Positions 7,860 through 15,848 of a stretch of 47,318 nucleotides of DNA are shown in pieces. The notes below the pieces were generated by a model. It saw nothing but the letters and a program-made list of their open reading frames with translations. It had not been told where the DNA came from and did no database searches. A program made the translations under genes and the position numbers. This stretch comes from an uncultured Bacteroides sp. (GTDB lineage: Bacteria > Bacteroidota > Bacteroidia > Bacteroidales > Bacteroidaceae), in NCBI GenBank assembly GCA_948847595.1, contig CAQOGY010000025.1, positions 1 to 47,318 of the forward strand, in the 5' to 3' direction. Position 1 is the first letter of the stretch. Each line of letters opens with the position of its first letter.

Positions 7860-7889
7860 AAAAGGTGTAATATCTATTACACCTTTTTT
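7860..7889 (+). terminator. Terminator after the uptake operon
   Basis: AAAGGTGTAAT and ATTACACCTTT form an 11-bp stem with a short loop and are followed by a T-run. A second, weaker hairpin (CAAACTG/CAGTTTG) lies at 7796-7812. Confidence 0.8.
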
Positions 7890-7902
7890 GTTTCCAAACC
7901 TT

Positions 7903-7910
7903 TACTTTTG
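7903..7910 (+). promoter_or_regulatory. Predicted -7 element of the nrf operon
   Basis: TACTTTTG matches TAnnTTTG, 18 bases before the nrfH start. No good -33 box is seen, which would suit an activator-dependent promoter. The nearby Crp/Fnr gene (14173-14862) is a candidate regulator, by inference only. Confidence 0.5.
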
Positions 7911-7928
7911 TAAAAAATACTTTTTCAT

Positions 7929-8525
7929 ATGATGAAGTTACCAATAATAAATCGACTCTTTCCTTCTTATAAATGGAAGGTAGCGGCTGTCATCATCGGC
8001 GGAATTATTGTGGGCGGTGGAGCACTATTCATGTATATGCTCCGTGCGCATACCTATTTAGGAGATGACCCGGCCGCATGTGTGAACTGCCACATCATGA
8101 CTCCTTACTACGCGACATGGTTTCATAGCTCTCATGCACGTGACGCCACTTGCAATGACTGTCATGTGCCGCATGAAAATGCCGTGAAGAAATGGACTTT
8201 TAAAGGTATAGACGGTATGAAGCACGTCGCCGCCTTTCTCACGAAAAGCGAACCGCAGGTTATCCAGGCTCACGAAGCCAGTTCCGAAGTGATAATGAAT
8301 AATTGTATCCGCTGTCATACGCAGCTCAATACCGAGTTCGTGAAGACAGGGAAGATTGATTATATGTTGTCGCAGGTAGGAGAGGGAAAGGCTTGTTGGG
8401 ATTGCCACCGCGATGTACCTCATGGCGGAAAGAACTCCTTGTCAGGCACACCGGGAGCTATCGTTCCCCTTCCCGAATCCCCTGTTCCCGAATGGCTACG
8501 GAAAATGGTGAATAATAAAGATTAA
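7929..8525 (+). CDS. nrfH: Cytochrome c nitrite reductase small subunit NrfH
   Basis: NrfH is the NapC/NirT-type membrane tetraheme cytochrome that passes electrons from quinol to NrfA. The 198-residue protein has one N-terminal membrane anchor (VAAVIIGGIIVGGGALFMYM) and four CXXCH heme sites at residues 51-55 (CVNCH), 75-79 (CNDCH), 126-130 (CIRCH) and 156-160 (CWDCH). Two adjacent ATGs (7929 and 7932) could start it. It is followed after 42 bases by nrfA and then by heme-attachment genes, so the operon supplies both the enzyme and its maturation. Confidence 0.96.
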   Translation: MMKLPIINRLFPSYKWKVAAVIIGGIIVGGGALFMYMLRAHTYLGDDPAACVNCHIMTPYYATWFHSSHARDATCNDCHVPHENAVKKWTFKGIDGMKHVAAFLTKSEPQVIQAHEASSEVIMNNCIRCHTQLNTEFVKTGKIDYMLSQVGEGKACWDCHRDVPHGGKNSLSGTPGAIVPLPESPVPEWLRKMVNNKD

Positions 8526-8567
8526 CAGGAAATGAAATACGTAATAAAATAATAAAACCGATATACA

Positions 8568-10049
8568 ATGGAAAAGAAATTAAAATCATGGCAAGGATGG
8601 CTGTTGTTCGGAGGTTCAATGGTCGTTGTGTTTGTTTTGGGATTATGCGTTTCTGCGTTGATGGAGCGCAGGGCGGAAGTCGCCAGCATCTTCAATAACC
8701 GTAAGAACGTCATCAAAGGGATTGAAGCACGGAATGAACTCTTCAAGGATGATTTCCCTCGTGAATATCAGACTTGGACAGAAACGGCAAAGACTGATTT
8801 TGAAAGCGAATTTAATGGAAATATTGCAGTCGACGCACTGGAAAAACGTCCCGAAATGGTTGTCCTTTGGGCAGGATACGCTTTCTCTAAAGACTATTCC
8901 ACTCCGCGCGGACATATGCATGCTATTGAAGACATTACCGCTTCACTTCGTACTGGTGCACCCGTGAATCCGACCGACGGCCCTCAGCCGTCAACTTGCT
9001 GGACTTGCAAGAGTCCGGATGTTCCCCGTATGATGGAAGCCATAGGCGTAGACTCTTTCTATAATAATAAGTGGGGAGCCATGGGCGCTGAAATTGTGAA
9101 CCCGATTGGCTGTTCCGACTGCCACGACCCGGAAACAATGAATCTTCATATCAGCCGTCCGGCATTGATAGAAGCTTTCCAACGTCAGGGAAAGGACATC
9201 ACCAAAGCTACTCCGCAGGAGATGCGCTCACTGGTATGTGCGCAATGCCATGTAGAATATTACTTCAAAGGCGACGGCAAATATCTGACTTTCCCTTGGG
9301 ACAAAGGTTTCACGGTAGAAGACATGGAAGCCTATTATGATGAGGCCGGTTTTTACGATTATATCCATAAACTGAGCCGCACGCCGATTCTGAAAGCGCA
9401 GCATCCCGATTATGAAATTTGCCAGATGGGTATTCACGGTCAGAGAGGTGTCTCTTGTGCCGATTGCCACATGCCTTATAAGAGTGAAGGCGGCGTGAAA
9501 TTCAGTGACCACCATATCCAAAGCCCGTTGGCTATGATCGACCGCACTTGCCAGGTTTGCCATCGTGAGAGCGAAGAGACTTTGCGCAATAACGTTTATG
9601 AACGTCAGCGTAAAGCGAATGAAATCCGCAACCGCCTGGAACAGGAATTGGCGAAAGCGCATATCGAAGCCAAGTTTGCCTGGGACAAAGGGGCTACGGA
9701 AGACCAGATGAAAGATGTTCTTGCATTGATTCGTCAGGCGCAGTGGCGTTGGGACTTCGGAGTGGCTTCACACGGCGGCTCTTTCCATGCACCGCAGGAG
9801 ATTCAGAGAATCCTTTCTCACGGGCTCGACCGTGCTATGCAGGCTCGTCTCGCCGTATCCAAAGTCCTGGCAAAGAACGGATATACAGACAACGTTCCGA
9901 TGCCGGACATCTCGACGAAGGCAAAGGCACAGGAATATATCGGGCTGGATATGGATGCTGAAAGAGCGGCGAAAGAGAAGTTCTTGAAAACAACTGTTCC
10001 TGCCTGGTTGGAGAAAGCGAAAGAAAACGGACGTCTGGCACAGATATAA
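8568..10049 (+). CDS. nrfA: Ammonia-forming cytochrome c nitrite reductase NrfA
   Basis: NrfA reduces nitrite to ammonium with six electrons in the periplasm. The 493-residue protein has an N-terminal membrane/signal segment (LLFGGSMVVVFVLGLCVSAL). Its five heme motifs are the catalytic CWTCK at 144-148, and CXXCH at 182 (CSDCH), 224 (CAQCH), 297 (CADCH) and 328 (CQVCH). The lysine-ligated first site is diagnostic of the classical NrfA. QMGIHGQRGVSCADCHMPY and KFSDHHIQSPL carry the conserved active-site and calcium-region residues. In an anaerobic gut bacterium it serves nitrite respiration or detoxification, or electron disposal. Confidence 0.97.
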   Translation: MEKKLKSWQGWLLFGGSMVVVFVLGLCVSALMERRAEVASIFNNRKNVIKGIEARNELFKDDFPREYQTWTETAKTDFESEFNGNIAVDALEKRPEMVVLWAGYAFSKDYSTPRGHMHAIEDITASLRTGAPVNPTDGPQPSTCWTCKSPDVPRMMEAIGVDSFYNNKWGAMGAEIVNPIGCSDCHDPETMNLHISRPALIEAFQRQGKDITKATPQEMRSLVCAQCHVEYYFKGDGKYLTFPWDKGFTVEDMEAYYDEAGFYDYIHKLSRTPILKAQHPDYEICQMGIHGQRGVSCADCHMPYKSEGGVKFSDHHIQSPLAMIDRTCQVCHRESEETLRNNVYERQRKANEIRNRLEQELAKAHIEAKFAWDKGATEDQMKDVLALIRQAQWRWDFGVASHGGSFHAPQEIQRILSHGLDRAMQARLAVSKVLAKNGYTDNVPMPDISTKAKAQEYIGLDMDAERAAKEKFLKTTVPAWLEKAKENGRLAQI

Positions 10050-10115
10050 AACAAATATAAAATAAGGTATAGGACAAATATAGGATAGATATAAGATAAG
10101 TATAAGAATATATAT
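10050..10115 (+). repeat. AT-rich short-unit repeat between nrfA and resB-like gene
   Basis: About 66 bases made of variants of ATATAGGA/ATATAAGATA with no C except in one spot. It looks like slippage-prone sequence inside the operon and could separate translation of nrfA and the next gene. No hairpin with a T-run is present, so it is not a terminator. Confidence 0.5.
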
Positions 10116-11360
10116 ATGTGGAGCAAACCGTGGAGTTATAAGGAAGGGCTGACGATTGGCGCAGGATTACTGGTAATAGGCATGTTGCTGCAAATGACGG
10201 TGGGTGCTATCAACTGGGACTTGTTTGCCTGTCCGGTCAATGTGATTGTATTAGTGGTTTATATCATTGCCCTGATAGTCATGCATCTTCTTCGTAAACG
10301 TGTGTATTTATTCGGATGGTTGAGCCATTACTCCGCTGCCGTCTCCGCCCTGTTGTGGGTGGTCGGCATGACGGTGATAATGGGGCTTGTCCGGCAAGTT
10401 CCTTCCGGTCATGCTTCAAATGCTTCAACGGATTTGCTGGGATTCTCGCAGATGATTTCGTCATGGCCTTTTGTACTGCTTTACTTTTGGATGGTCACTG
10501 CATTGGGACTGACGATACTTCGTGCCAGCTTTCCTTTCAAACTGAGCCGCCTTTCGTTTCTTCTCAATCATATCGGATTGTTCGTCGCGTTGATAGCGGC
10601 CACTTTAGGCAATGCCGATATGCAACGTTTGAAGATGACTACCCGGATGGGGAATGCCGAATGGCGGGCTACCGACGATAAAGGACAGTTGGTGGAACTT
10701 CCATTGGCTATCGAACTGAAGGATTTCACTATCGACGAATATCCCCCGAAACTGATGTTGATTGACAATGAGACAGGCCGCACGCTTCCCGAAAAATCTC
10801 CGGTACATATTCTACTGGAAGAAGGAGTATCGGACGGCAACTTGCAGGACTGGCAACTCACCATCGAACAATCTATCCCGATGGCTGCTTCCGTGGCTAC
10901 CGAGGATACATTGAAATTTACCGAATTTCATTCGATGGGTGCTACCTATGCCGTATATCTGAAAGCTGTTAATCAGAAGAGTCAACAGATGAAAGAAGGC
11001 TGGGTGAGCTGCGGAAGTTTTCTTTTTCCATACAGGGCAATGCGTCTGGACTCGTTGACCAGTCTTGTGATGCCGGAACGGGAACCACAACGGTTTGCGT
11101 CGGAAGTGAAGATTTACACGCAGGAAGGAACGATAACGGAAGGAACAATCGAAGTAAACCGTCCGATGGAAGTGGAAGGATGGAAAATCTATCAGCTTAG
11201 TTACGACGAGACAAAAGGACGATGGAGCGATGTCAGTATCTTCGAACTGGTTCGTGACCCGTGGTTACCGGTCGTCTATACAGGAATTATTATGATGATG
11301 GCAGGAGCTATCTGTCTGTTCGTGAATGCTCAAAAGAGGAAAGAGGAGGATAAAGCATGA
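10116..11360 (+). CDS. ResB/Ccs1-type cytochrome c maturation protein
   Basis: A 414-residue membrane protein of the system II cytochrome c assembly pathway. About four membrane helices occupy the first 170 residues, ending with FLLNHIGLFVALIAATLGNA. A large periplasmic region follows (about 175-380; ends VNRPMEVEGWKIYQLSYD, typical of ResB), then a last helix (WLPVVYTGIIMMMAGAICLF). With CcsA it would carry heme across the membrane and attach it to CXXCH sites of NrfH/NrfA. Its last bases overlap the CcsA start (ATGA), indicating coupling. Confidence 0.9.
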   Translation: MWSKPWSYKEGLTIGAGLLVIGMLLQMTVGAINWDLFACPVNVIVLVVYIIALIVMHLLRKRVYLFGWLSHYSAAVSALLWVVGMTVIMGLVRQVPSGHASNASTDLLGFSQMISSWPFVLLYFWMVTALGLTILRASFPFKLSRLSFLLNHIGLFVALIAATLGNADMQRLKMTTRMGNAEWRATDDKGQLVELPLAIELKDFTIDEYPPKLMLIDNETGRTLPEKSPVHILLEEGVSDGNLQDWQLTIEQSIPMAASVATEDTLKFTEFHSMGATYAVYLKAVNQKSQQMKEGWVSCGSFLFPYRAMRLDSLTSLVMPEREPQRFASEVKIYTQEGTITEGTIEVNRPMEVEGWKIYQLSYDETKGRWSDVSIFELVRDPWLPVVYTGIIMMMAGAICLFVNAQKRKEEDKA

Positions 11361-12148
11361 GTTGGGACTATTTTGTACTGTTTGCCATAATTGCACTGGT
11401 TTGTTGGGCTATCGGAGCTTTTACAGCCTGGAAAGGCACGAAGCCAGGATGGGCTTACGGATTTACCTTGTTAGGATTAGCTGTTTTCTTCAGCTTTATG
11501 ATTGGAATGTGGATTTCATTGGAACGTCCCCCGATGCGGACAATGGGAGAGACGCGTTTATGGTATTCTTTCTTTCTGCCGTTGGCAGGGTTGATTACCT
11601 ATGTGCGTTGGAAGTACAAATGGATTCTTAGTTTCAGTTGTATCCTCTCACTGGTGTTTATCTGTATTAATATCTTCAAACCGGAGATTCATAATAAAAC
11701 CCTGATGCCTGCTTTGCAAAGCCCGTGGTTTGCGCCTCATGTCATTGTGTATATGTTCGCTTATGCCATGTTGGGAGCGGCAACGGTAATGGCTGTCTAT
11801 CTGCTTTGGTTCAAAAAGAAAGAAATAGAACGGAAAGAAATGGACTTATGTGACAACCTTACTTATGTAGGTCTGGCATTTATGACATTGGGAATGCTTA
11901 CGGGAGCTGTTTGGGCAAAAGAGGCTTGGGGGCATTACTGGGCTTGGGATCCGAAAGAGACATGGGCGGCGACAACTTGGTTTACCTATCTGGTATATAT
12001 CCATTTCCGATTGGGCAAACCGTTGAAAGCACGTCCGGCATTAGTTATTTTGTTAGTATCGTTTGTCTTATTACAGATGTGCTGGTATGGAATCAATTAT
12101 CTTCCGTCGGCACAAGGTGTCAGTGTACACACTTATAATTTGAATTGA
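11357..12148 (+). CDS. ccsA: CcsA-type heme handling/cytochrome c synthase subunit
   Basis: A 263-residue polytopic protein (about eight helices) with the tryptophan-rich heme-binding WWD motif WGHYWAWDPKETW at residues 191-203, the hallmark of CcsA/CcmF/CcmC proteins. It presents heme to apocytochromes together with the ResB-like partner encoded immediately upstream. The conserved His residues flanking the motif fit (PHVIVYMFAYAMLG and YGINYLPSAQGVSVHTY near the end). It is fourth in the nrf operon. Confidence 0.94.
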   Translation: MSWDYFVLFAIIALVCWAIGAFTAWKGTKPGWAYGFTLLGLAVFFSFMIGMWISLERPPMRTMGETRLWYSFFLPLAGLITYVRWKYKWILSFSCILSLVFICINIFKPEIHNKTLMPALQSPWFAPHVIVYMFAYAMLGAATVMAVYLLWFKKKEIERKEMDLCDNLTYVGLAFMTLGMLTGAVWAKEAWGHYWAWDPKETWAATTWFTYLVYIHFRLGKPLKARPALVILLVSFVLLQMCWYGINYLPSAQGVSVHTYNLN

Positions 12149-12177
12149 AATATCAAATCATTTAAATTGCAATATTG

Positions 12178-13455
12178 ATGAAAACATTTTATTGGTTATT
12201 AGTGCTTATGATGCTATTGCCAGGCATGGCATACACACAAAACACGGAGAAGGAAAATGAGTTCTCGATGTCGATGCAAATCAGACCTCGGGCGGAGTAT
12301 CGGAACGGAGCCTGGTTTCCTCGCAATGAAGGGGTGAAAGCCGCATCGTCTATCAACAACCGTGCCCGTTTGTCGATTGACTACAAGCGGTCGGACTTGG
12401 AAATAAAGATGTCGGCACAGCACGTCGGAGTTTGGGGACAAGACCCGCAGATTGACAAGAACGGACGTTTTGTCCTGAACGAAGCATGGGCAAAACTTGA
12501 TTTCGGACACGGCCTTTTTGCCCAGTTAGGTCGTCAGGCATTGGTTTATGACGATGAGCGTATCTTGGGCGGACTGGACTGGAATGTGGCGGGACGTTAT
12601 CATGACGCATTAAAACTGGGATATGCGAATAAGAATAATGAAGTGCACCTTATTCTCGCCTTCAACCAGAATGACGAGAAGAAGATAGGCGGTACTTATT
12701 ATGCTTCCAGCGCACAGCCTTATAAGAATATGCAGACTGTATGGTATCACTATAAAGCGGATGCAATCCCGTTCGGCGCTTCTCTGCTGTTTATGAATCT
12801 GGGACTGGAAACCGGGGACGCGGCTACGCAGGATTCGCATACCCGTTATCTGCAAACAATGGGAACGTATCTTACTTATAAGCCCGGTAGCTGGAATCTG
12901 GACGGTGCTTTCTACTATCAAACGGGTAAGAATAAGAGTGCTGAGAAAGTGTCGGCATTAATGGGAAGCGTGCAGGCTGCCTATGCTTTTGACAAGACAT
13001 GGGGAGTTGTGGCAAGTTTCGACTATCTGAGCGGCGATAAGGGAAACGGCGATAAGTTTAAGGCATTCGATCCTCTCTACGGAACACACCATAAGTTCTA
13101 CGGAAGCATGGACTATTTCTATGCGAATCTGTTTGTGGACGGTTATGCGCCCGGTTTGATGGACAGCCGTATCGGTGTCCGTTTCCGTGCTTCGGACAAG
13201 GTGGATATGGAAATGAATTATCACTATTTCACTACTGCGGTTAAATTGCCGGATTTGAAGAAGTCTTTAGGTTCGGAAGTCGATTATCAGATTAACTGGT
13301 CAGTGATGAAAGACGTGAAACTCTCTGCCGGATATTCTTTCATGCGTGGCACGAAAACGATGGATGTAGTGAAAGGTGGAAATCATAGGAGTTGGCAAGA
13401 CTGGGGATGGGTATCGTTGAATATCAATCCGAGAGTGTTTTTCACTAAATGGTAG
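12178..13455 (+). CDS. Alginate-export-type outer-membrane porin
   Basis: A 425-residue protein with a signal peptide ending MAYTQ. The body is a beta-barrel of the alginate_exp-like porin family (RPRAEYRNGAW near the N-terminus, NNRARLSIDYKRSDLEIKMS, LGRQALVYDDERILGGLDW). Porins of this type close the nrf operon in several Bacteroides and presumably admit nitrite or another anion, but substrate is not shown by sequence. A TTG at 12175 is in frame; ATG 12178 is preferred. It lies 29 bases after ccsA and ends just before a strong terminator. Confidence 0.85.
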   Translation: MKTFYWLLVLMMLLPGMAYTQNTEKENEFSMSMQIRPRAEYRNGAWFPRNEGVKAASSINNRARLSIDYKRSDLEIKMSAQHVGVWGQDPQIDKNGRFVLNEAWAKLDFGHGLFAQLGRQALVYDDERILGGLDWNVAGRYHDALKLGYANKNNEVHLILAFNQNDEKKIGGTYYASSAQPYKNMQTVWYHYKADAIPFGASLLFMNLGLETGDAATQDSHTRYLQTMGTYLTYKPGSWNLDGAFYYQTGKNKSAEKVSALMGSVQAAYAFDKTWGVVASFDYLSGDKGNGDKFKAFDPLYGTHHKFYGSMDYFYANLFVDGYAPGLMDSRIGVRFRASDKVDMEMNYHYFTTAVKLPDLKKSLGSEVDYQINWSVMKDVKLSAGYSFMRGTKTMDVVKGGNHRSWQDWGWVSLNINPRVFFTKW

Positions 13456-13476
13456 AGAAATAAACAGAATGATGAG

Positions 13477-13512
13477 AATCCCGGTTGGCTTATGTCGACC
13501 GGGATTTTTTTA
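13477..13512 (+). terminator. Terminator of the nrf operon
   Basis: AATCCCGGT and ACCGGGATT form a 9-bp stem with a 12-base loop and are followed by seven T residues. Confidence 0.88.
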
Positions 13513-13578
13513 GTTAATAGCGGCATACCTCTATTAATATATGTGTATGATACTGCAAAAACACTGCTTTTTAATATA

Positions 13579-13606
13579 TTGCAAAAGGAAATAATGATTA
13601 TCTTTG
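13579..13606 (+). promoter_or_regulatory. Promoter of the toxin-antitoxin pair
   Basis: TTG (13579-13581), 17 bases, TATCTTTG (13599-13606). The start falls near 13613, just before an unusually good Shine-Dalgarno sequence AGGAGG (13618-13623). Confidence 0.6.
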
Positions 13607-13628
13607 CAAAAAAGGTCAGGAGGTGTAT

Positions 13629-13856
13629 ATGGATATGACAATGGAAGCAAAAAGTATCAAGATGGACGTTATGGAAGATTTGATGGCTATAGATAATCTG
13701 GATACTTTAAAAAAGATAAAGTTGTATATAGCGAAAGTGCGTAAGCAAAGTAATATGAATGATGCTACCCGTAAGGCTTTGGAGGAAATGGAAAAGGGAG
13801 AAATGATTCATTTCAATTCTTTTGATGCTTATGTAAAAGCAACAGAAAATGCTTGA
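13629..13856 (+). CDS. Antitoxin of a YafQ-type module
   Basis: A small (75-residue) acidic/helical protein rich in Met and Lys; its second half (ATRKALEEMEKGEMIHFNSFDAYVKAT) resembles antitoxins that pair with RelE/YafQ toxins. It likely neutralises the toxin by a C-terminal wrap and may repress its own promoter. The ATG at 13629 follows AGGAGG by five bases; a GTG at 13623 is in frame but overlaps that site. The strong Shine-Dalgarno is unlike most Bacteroides genes and may betray transfer. It overlaps the toxin gene by eight bases. Confidence 0.8.
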   Translation: MDMTMEAKSIKMDVMEDLMAIDNLDTLKKIKLYIAKVRKQSNMNDATRKALEEMEKGEMIHFNSFDAYVKATENA

Positions 13857-14121
13857 AATAAATGTAACGCATCAGTTCATGAAAGACCTGAAAACAGCTA
13901 AAAAAAGAGGTCTTGATATTAATAAGCTTAATGAAGTAGTTCGTTTGATAGCTGAAGAGAAAACATTACCGGATAAGAATAAAGACCATAAATTAAGAGG
14001 TGACTACATGGGTTGTAGGGAATGTCATATCCAACCGGATTGGCTGTTAATCTATGTGGTGGAAGATTCGGTTAAAATCTTGAATTTATTACGTACTGGC
14101 ACTCATTCTGATTTATTTTAG
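13849..14121 (+). CDS. YafQ-family mRNA interferase toxin
   Basis: A 90-residue RelE/ParE-superfamily toxin of the YafQ type. Family features are clear: HKLRGDYMGCRECHIQPDW in the centre, then LLIYVVEDSVKILNLLRTGTHSDLF at the end, with the C-terminal His of THSDLF being the general acid/base in YafQ. It should cleave mRNA on the ribosome when free of antitoxin. Nothing is truncated. It sits between the nrf operon terminator and the Crp/Fnr regulator, as an apparent small insertion. Confidence 0.9.
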   Translation: MLEINVTHQFMKDLKTAKKRGLDINKLNEVVRLIAEEKTLPDKNKDHKLRGDYMGCRECHIQPDWLLIYVVEDSVKILNLLRTGTHSDLF

Positions 14122-14172
14122 GGAAGGTTTTGAAAAGTATTTTTTCTTTCCAACCCTGTCCCTGTTTCTTTA

Positions 14173-14862
14173 TTATATGAATTTCTCTAAAGCTGCTTTG
14201 TTCAGGATTTCCACCCGTTTCCCTTCCATGGTTATAAGCCCTTCCTTGATAATCTTATTAATTTCCTTCGACAAGGCAGGACGGGATACATTGAGGTATT
14301 CGGCAAGTTGGGATTGCGTATGTGTAATCTCCACTATCAGGGAATCTTTCTTCTTGTGTTCGAACAGATAAACGATAAATCTTTCCCGGACAGTCTTGCG
14401 GGAGAGTGGTTTCAGCCGTGATACGGTACAGATGTTGCAATTACCCGCAATGCAGAGAAAATTGTGCAACACTTGCGGATCCTGGCTGATAACTTTAAAG
14501 GTAGAATCTTTGGTTGCCATAAGTATCACACTGTCCTCAAGGGCTGTAAAAGTAGCCGGTAATGTATTGTTCGAGTTAAAAAGATGTGGAGTGGCAAAAG
14601 TACGTGGCGCAATGATATATTCAATCATCACTTCATTTCCCAATCCGTCGATAATATCCGTGCGTAATTTCCCTTCCAACAACACATACAGTTTGCTACA
14701 AGGCGTTCCCTGTGTAACAACTATCTCTTTCTTGTTTGCTGCATAGACTACGAAATCCAGTTTCTCCAATAGGGATTCTTTAATGTTTAAAGGCAAATCC
14801 CGGAAAAGGGGGATTTGAAACAGCTTTTCTTTATGTGTGTCGGTCAGTTGTATTTTTTTCAT
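14173..14862 (-). CDS. Crp/Fnr-family transcription regulator
   Basis: A 229-residue regulator: N-terminal cyclic-nucleotide-binding-like beta-roll (about 20-140; YVLLEGKLRTD, EVMIEYI), a dimer helix, and a C-terminal HTH_Crp domain (THTQSQLAEYLNVSRPALSKE as recognition region). It has no N-terminal Cys cluster like E. coli Fnr; three Cys near FLCIAGNCNIC sit in the dimer-helix area and may be redox-active or heme-related. The frame extends to 14976, but the -7 box at 14888-14895 and the MKKIQLTD start support 14862. Its position beside nrf suggests it controls nitrite or redox genes; this is inference. Confidence 0.88.
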   Translation of the reverse strand: MKKIQLTDTHKEKLFQIPLFRDLPLNIKESLLEKLDFVVYAANKKEIVVTQGTPCSKLYVLLEGKLRTDIIDGLGNEVMIEYIIAPRTFATPHLFNSNNTLPATFTALEDSVILMATKDSTFKVISQDPQVLHNFLCIAGNCNICTVSRLKPLSRKTVRERFIVYLFEHKKKDSLIVEITHTQSQLAEYLNVSRPALSKEINKIIKEGLITMEGKRVEILNKAALEKFI

Positions 14863-14887
14863 TGTATCATGTTGTTCGTATCGTGGA

Positions 14888-14895
14888 CAAAGATA
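14888..14895 (-). promoter_or_regulatory. Predicted -7 element of the Crp/Fnr gene
   Basis: Minus-strand TATCTTTG, a perfect TAnnTTTG match, 26 bases before the chosen start; it excludes the longer reading from 14976. Confidence 0.55.
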
Positions 14896-14996
14896 TAAAT
14901 TAAATATCGGTAGAAAAAATCTTTTGTTATGTTTGAATCTGTAATAAAGGTATATCTCTCTGTAATTTATATACATCTCCTATATTATAAATTGTC

Positions 14997-15004
14997 TATT
15001 TTTG
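14997..15004 (+). promoter_or_regulatory. Predicted -7 element of the flavodoxin-like gene
   Basis: TATTTTTG matches TAnnTTTG, about 50 bases before the start codon at 15057. The -33 box is unclear; the interval to the divergent Crp/Fnr promoter is about 100 bases, so shared control is possible. Confidence 0.5.
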
Positions 15005-15056
15005 CAGAGTGAAGAGACTAATTGATTCTAAAAGATAAAACTAATAAAGTAAAGTT

Positions 15057-15596
15057 ATGGCTAAAAAGGTTCTGATAATTTCGTCCAGTCCGCGTAAAGG
15101 TGGCAATTCGGATTTGCTTTGTGATGAATTTATGAAAGGTGCTCTCGAAGCGGGCAATGAGGTGGAAAAGATATTCTTGAAAGACAAGACGGTTCACCCT
15201 TGCACCGGATGTAGTGTTTGCAGTATGTACGGTAAGCCTTGTCCGCAAAAGGACGATGCAGCGGAAATCGTTGAAAAGATGATTGCCGCTGATGTGATTG
15301 TAATGGCAACTCCCGTTTATTTCTACACGATGTGCGGTCAGATGAAGATTATGATTGACCGTTGCTGTGCACGCTATACGGAGATAACAAACAAGGACTT
15401 TTATTTCATTATTGCGGCAGCAGAGGACAACAAGGCAATGATGGAGCGCACAATCGACGGATTCCGTGGCTTCCTCGATTGCCTGGAAGGGGCGCAGGAA
15501 AAAGGAACAGTTTATGGAATCGGTGCCTGGAAGGTAGGGGAGATTAAGGATACTCCTTATATGCAGGAAGCATATAATATGGGAAAGATGGTGTAA
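15057..15596 (+). CDS. NADPH-dependent FMN reductase-like flavoprotein
   Basis: A 179-residue flavodoxin-fold oxidoreductase. The FMN-phosphate loop is SSSPRKGGNSDLLC at residues 9-22. A Cys-rich stretch CTGCSVCSMYGKPCPQKDD follows, typical of the iron-sulfur-like or redox Cys motif of the archaeal-type flavoprotein group, and ATPVYFYTMCGQMKIMIDR is the conserved FMN-binding segment. It is cytosolic. Divergence from the Crp/Fnr gene hints at joint regulation. The physiological substrate is not known. Confidence 0.9.
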   Translation: MAKKVLIISSSPRKGGNSDLLCDEFMKGALEAGNEVEKIFLKDKTVHPCTGCSVCSMYGKPCPQKDDAAEIVEKMIAADVIVMATPVYFYTMCGQMKIMIDRCCARYTEITNKDFYFIIAAAEDNKAMMERTIDGFRGFLDCLEGAQEKGTVYGIGAWKVGEIKDTPYMQEAYNMGKMV

Positions 15597-15697
15597 CTGT
15601 CTGTTTTCAATATGAATGATGTTCGTAAAGAGTATGATAAAATAGATTGTTCGAATATTTAAAATATAGTTTCGGACTTGACTTTTAGAACTTGGCG

Positions 15698-15746
15698 GGG
15701 AATCTGAAAAAGACGGTTGTGCTTTTCAGATTTCCCGTTGTCCTTT
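15698..15746 (+). terminator. Hairpin terminator after the flavodoxin-like gene
   Basis: GGGAATCTGAAAA (15698-15710) pairs with TTTTCAGATTTCCC (15723-15736); a modest T-rich stretch follows about eight bases later. Confidence 0.6.
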
Positions 15747-15772
15747 TGTGAGTACTTAATTGAACGGATTGC

Positions 15773-15802
15773 TTGTTTTGCCATAGAATTATTATAATTT
15801 TG
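15773..15802 (+). promoter_or_regulatory. Promoter of the MBL-fold/tricorn operon
   Basis: TTG (15773-15775), 19 bases, TAATTTTG (15795-15802): a good two-box Bacteroides promoter 46 bases before the start at 15849. Confidence 0.65.
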
Positions 15803-15848
15803 TGGCAGAACTTTTTATATTGTATGATTCGTTTAAAAACTAAGCATC

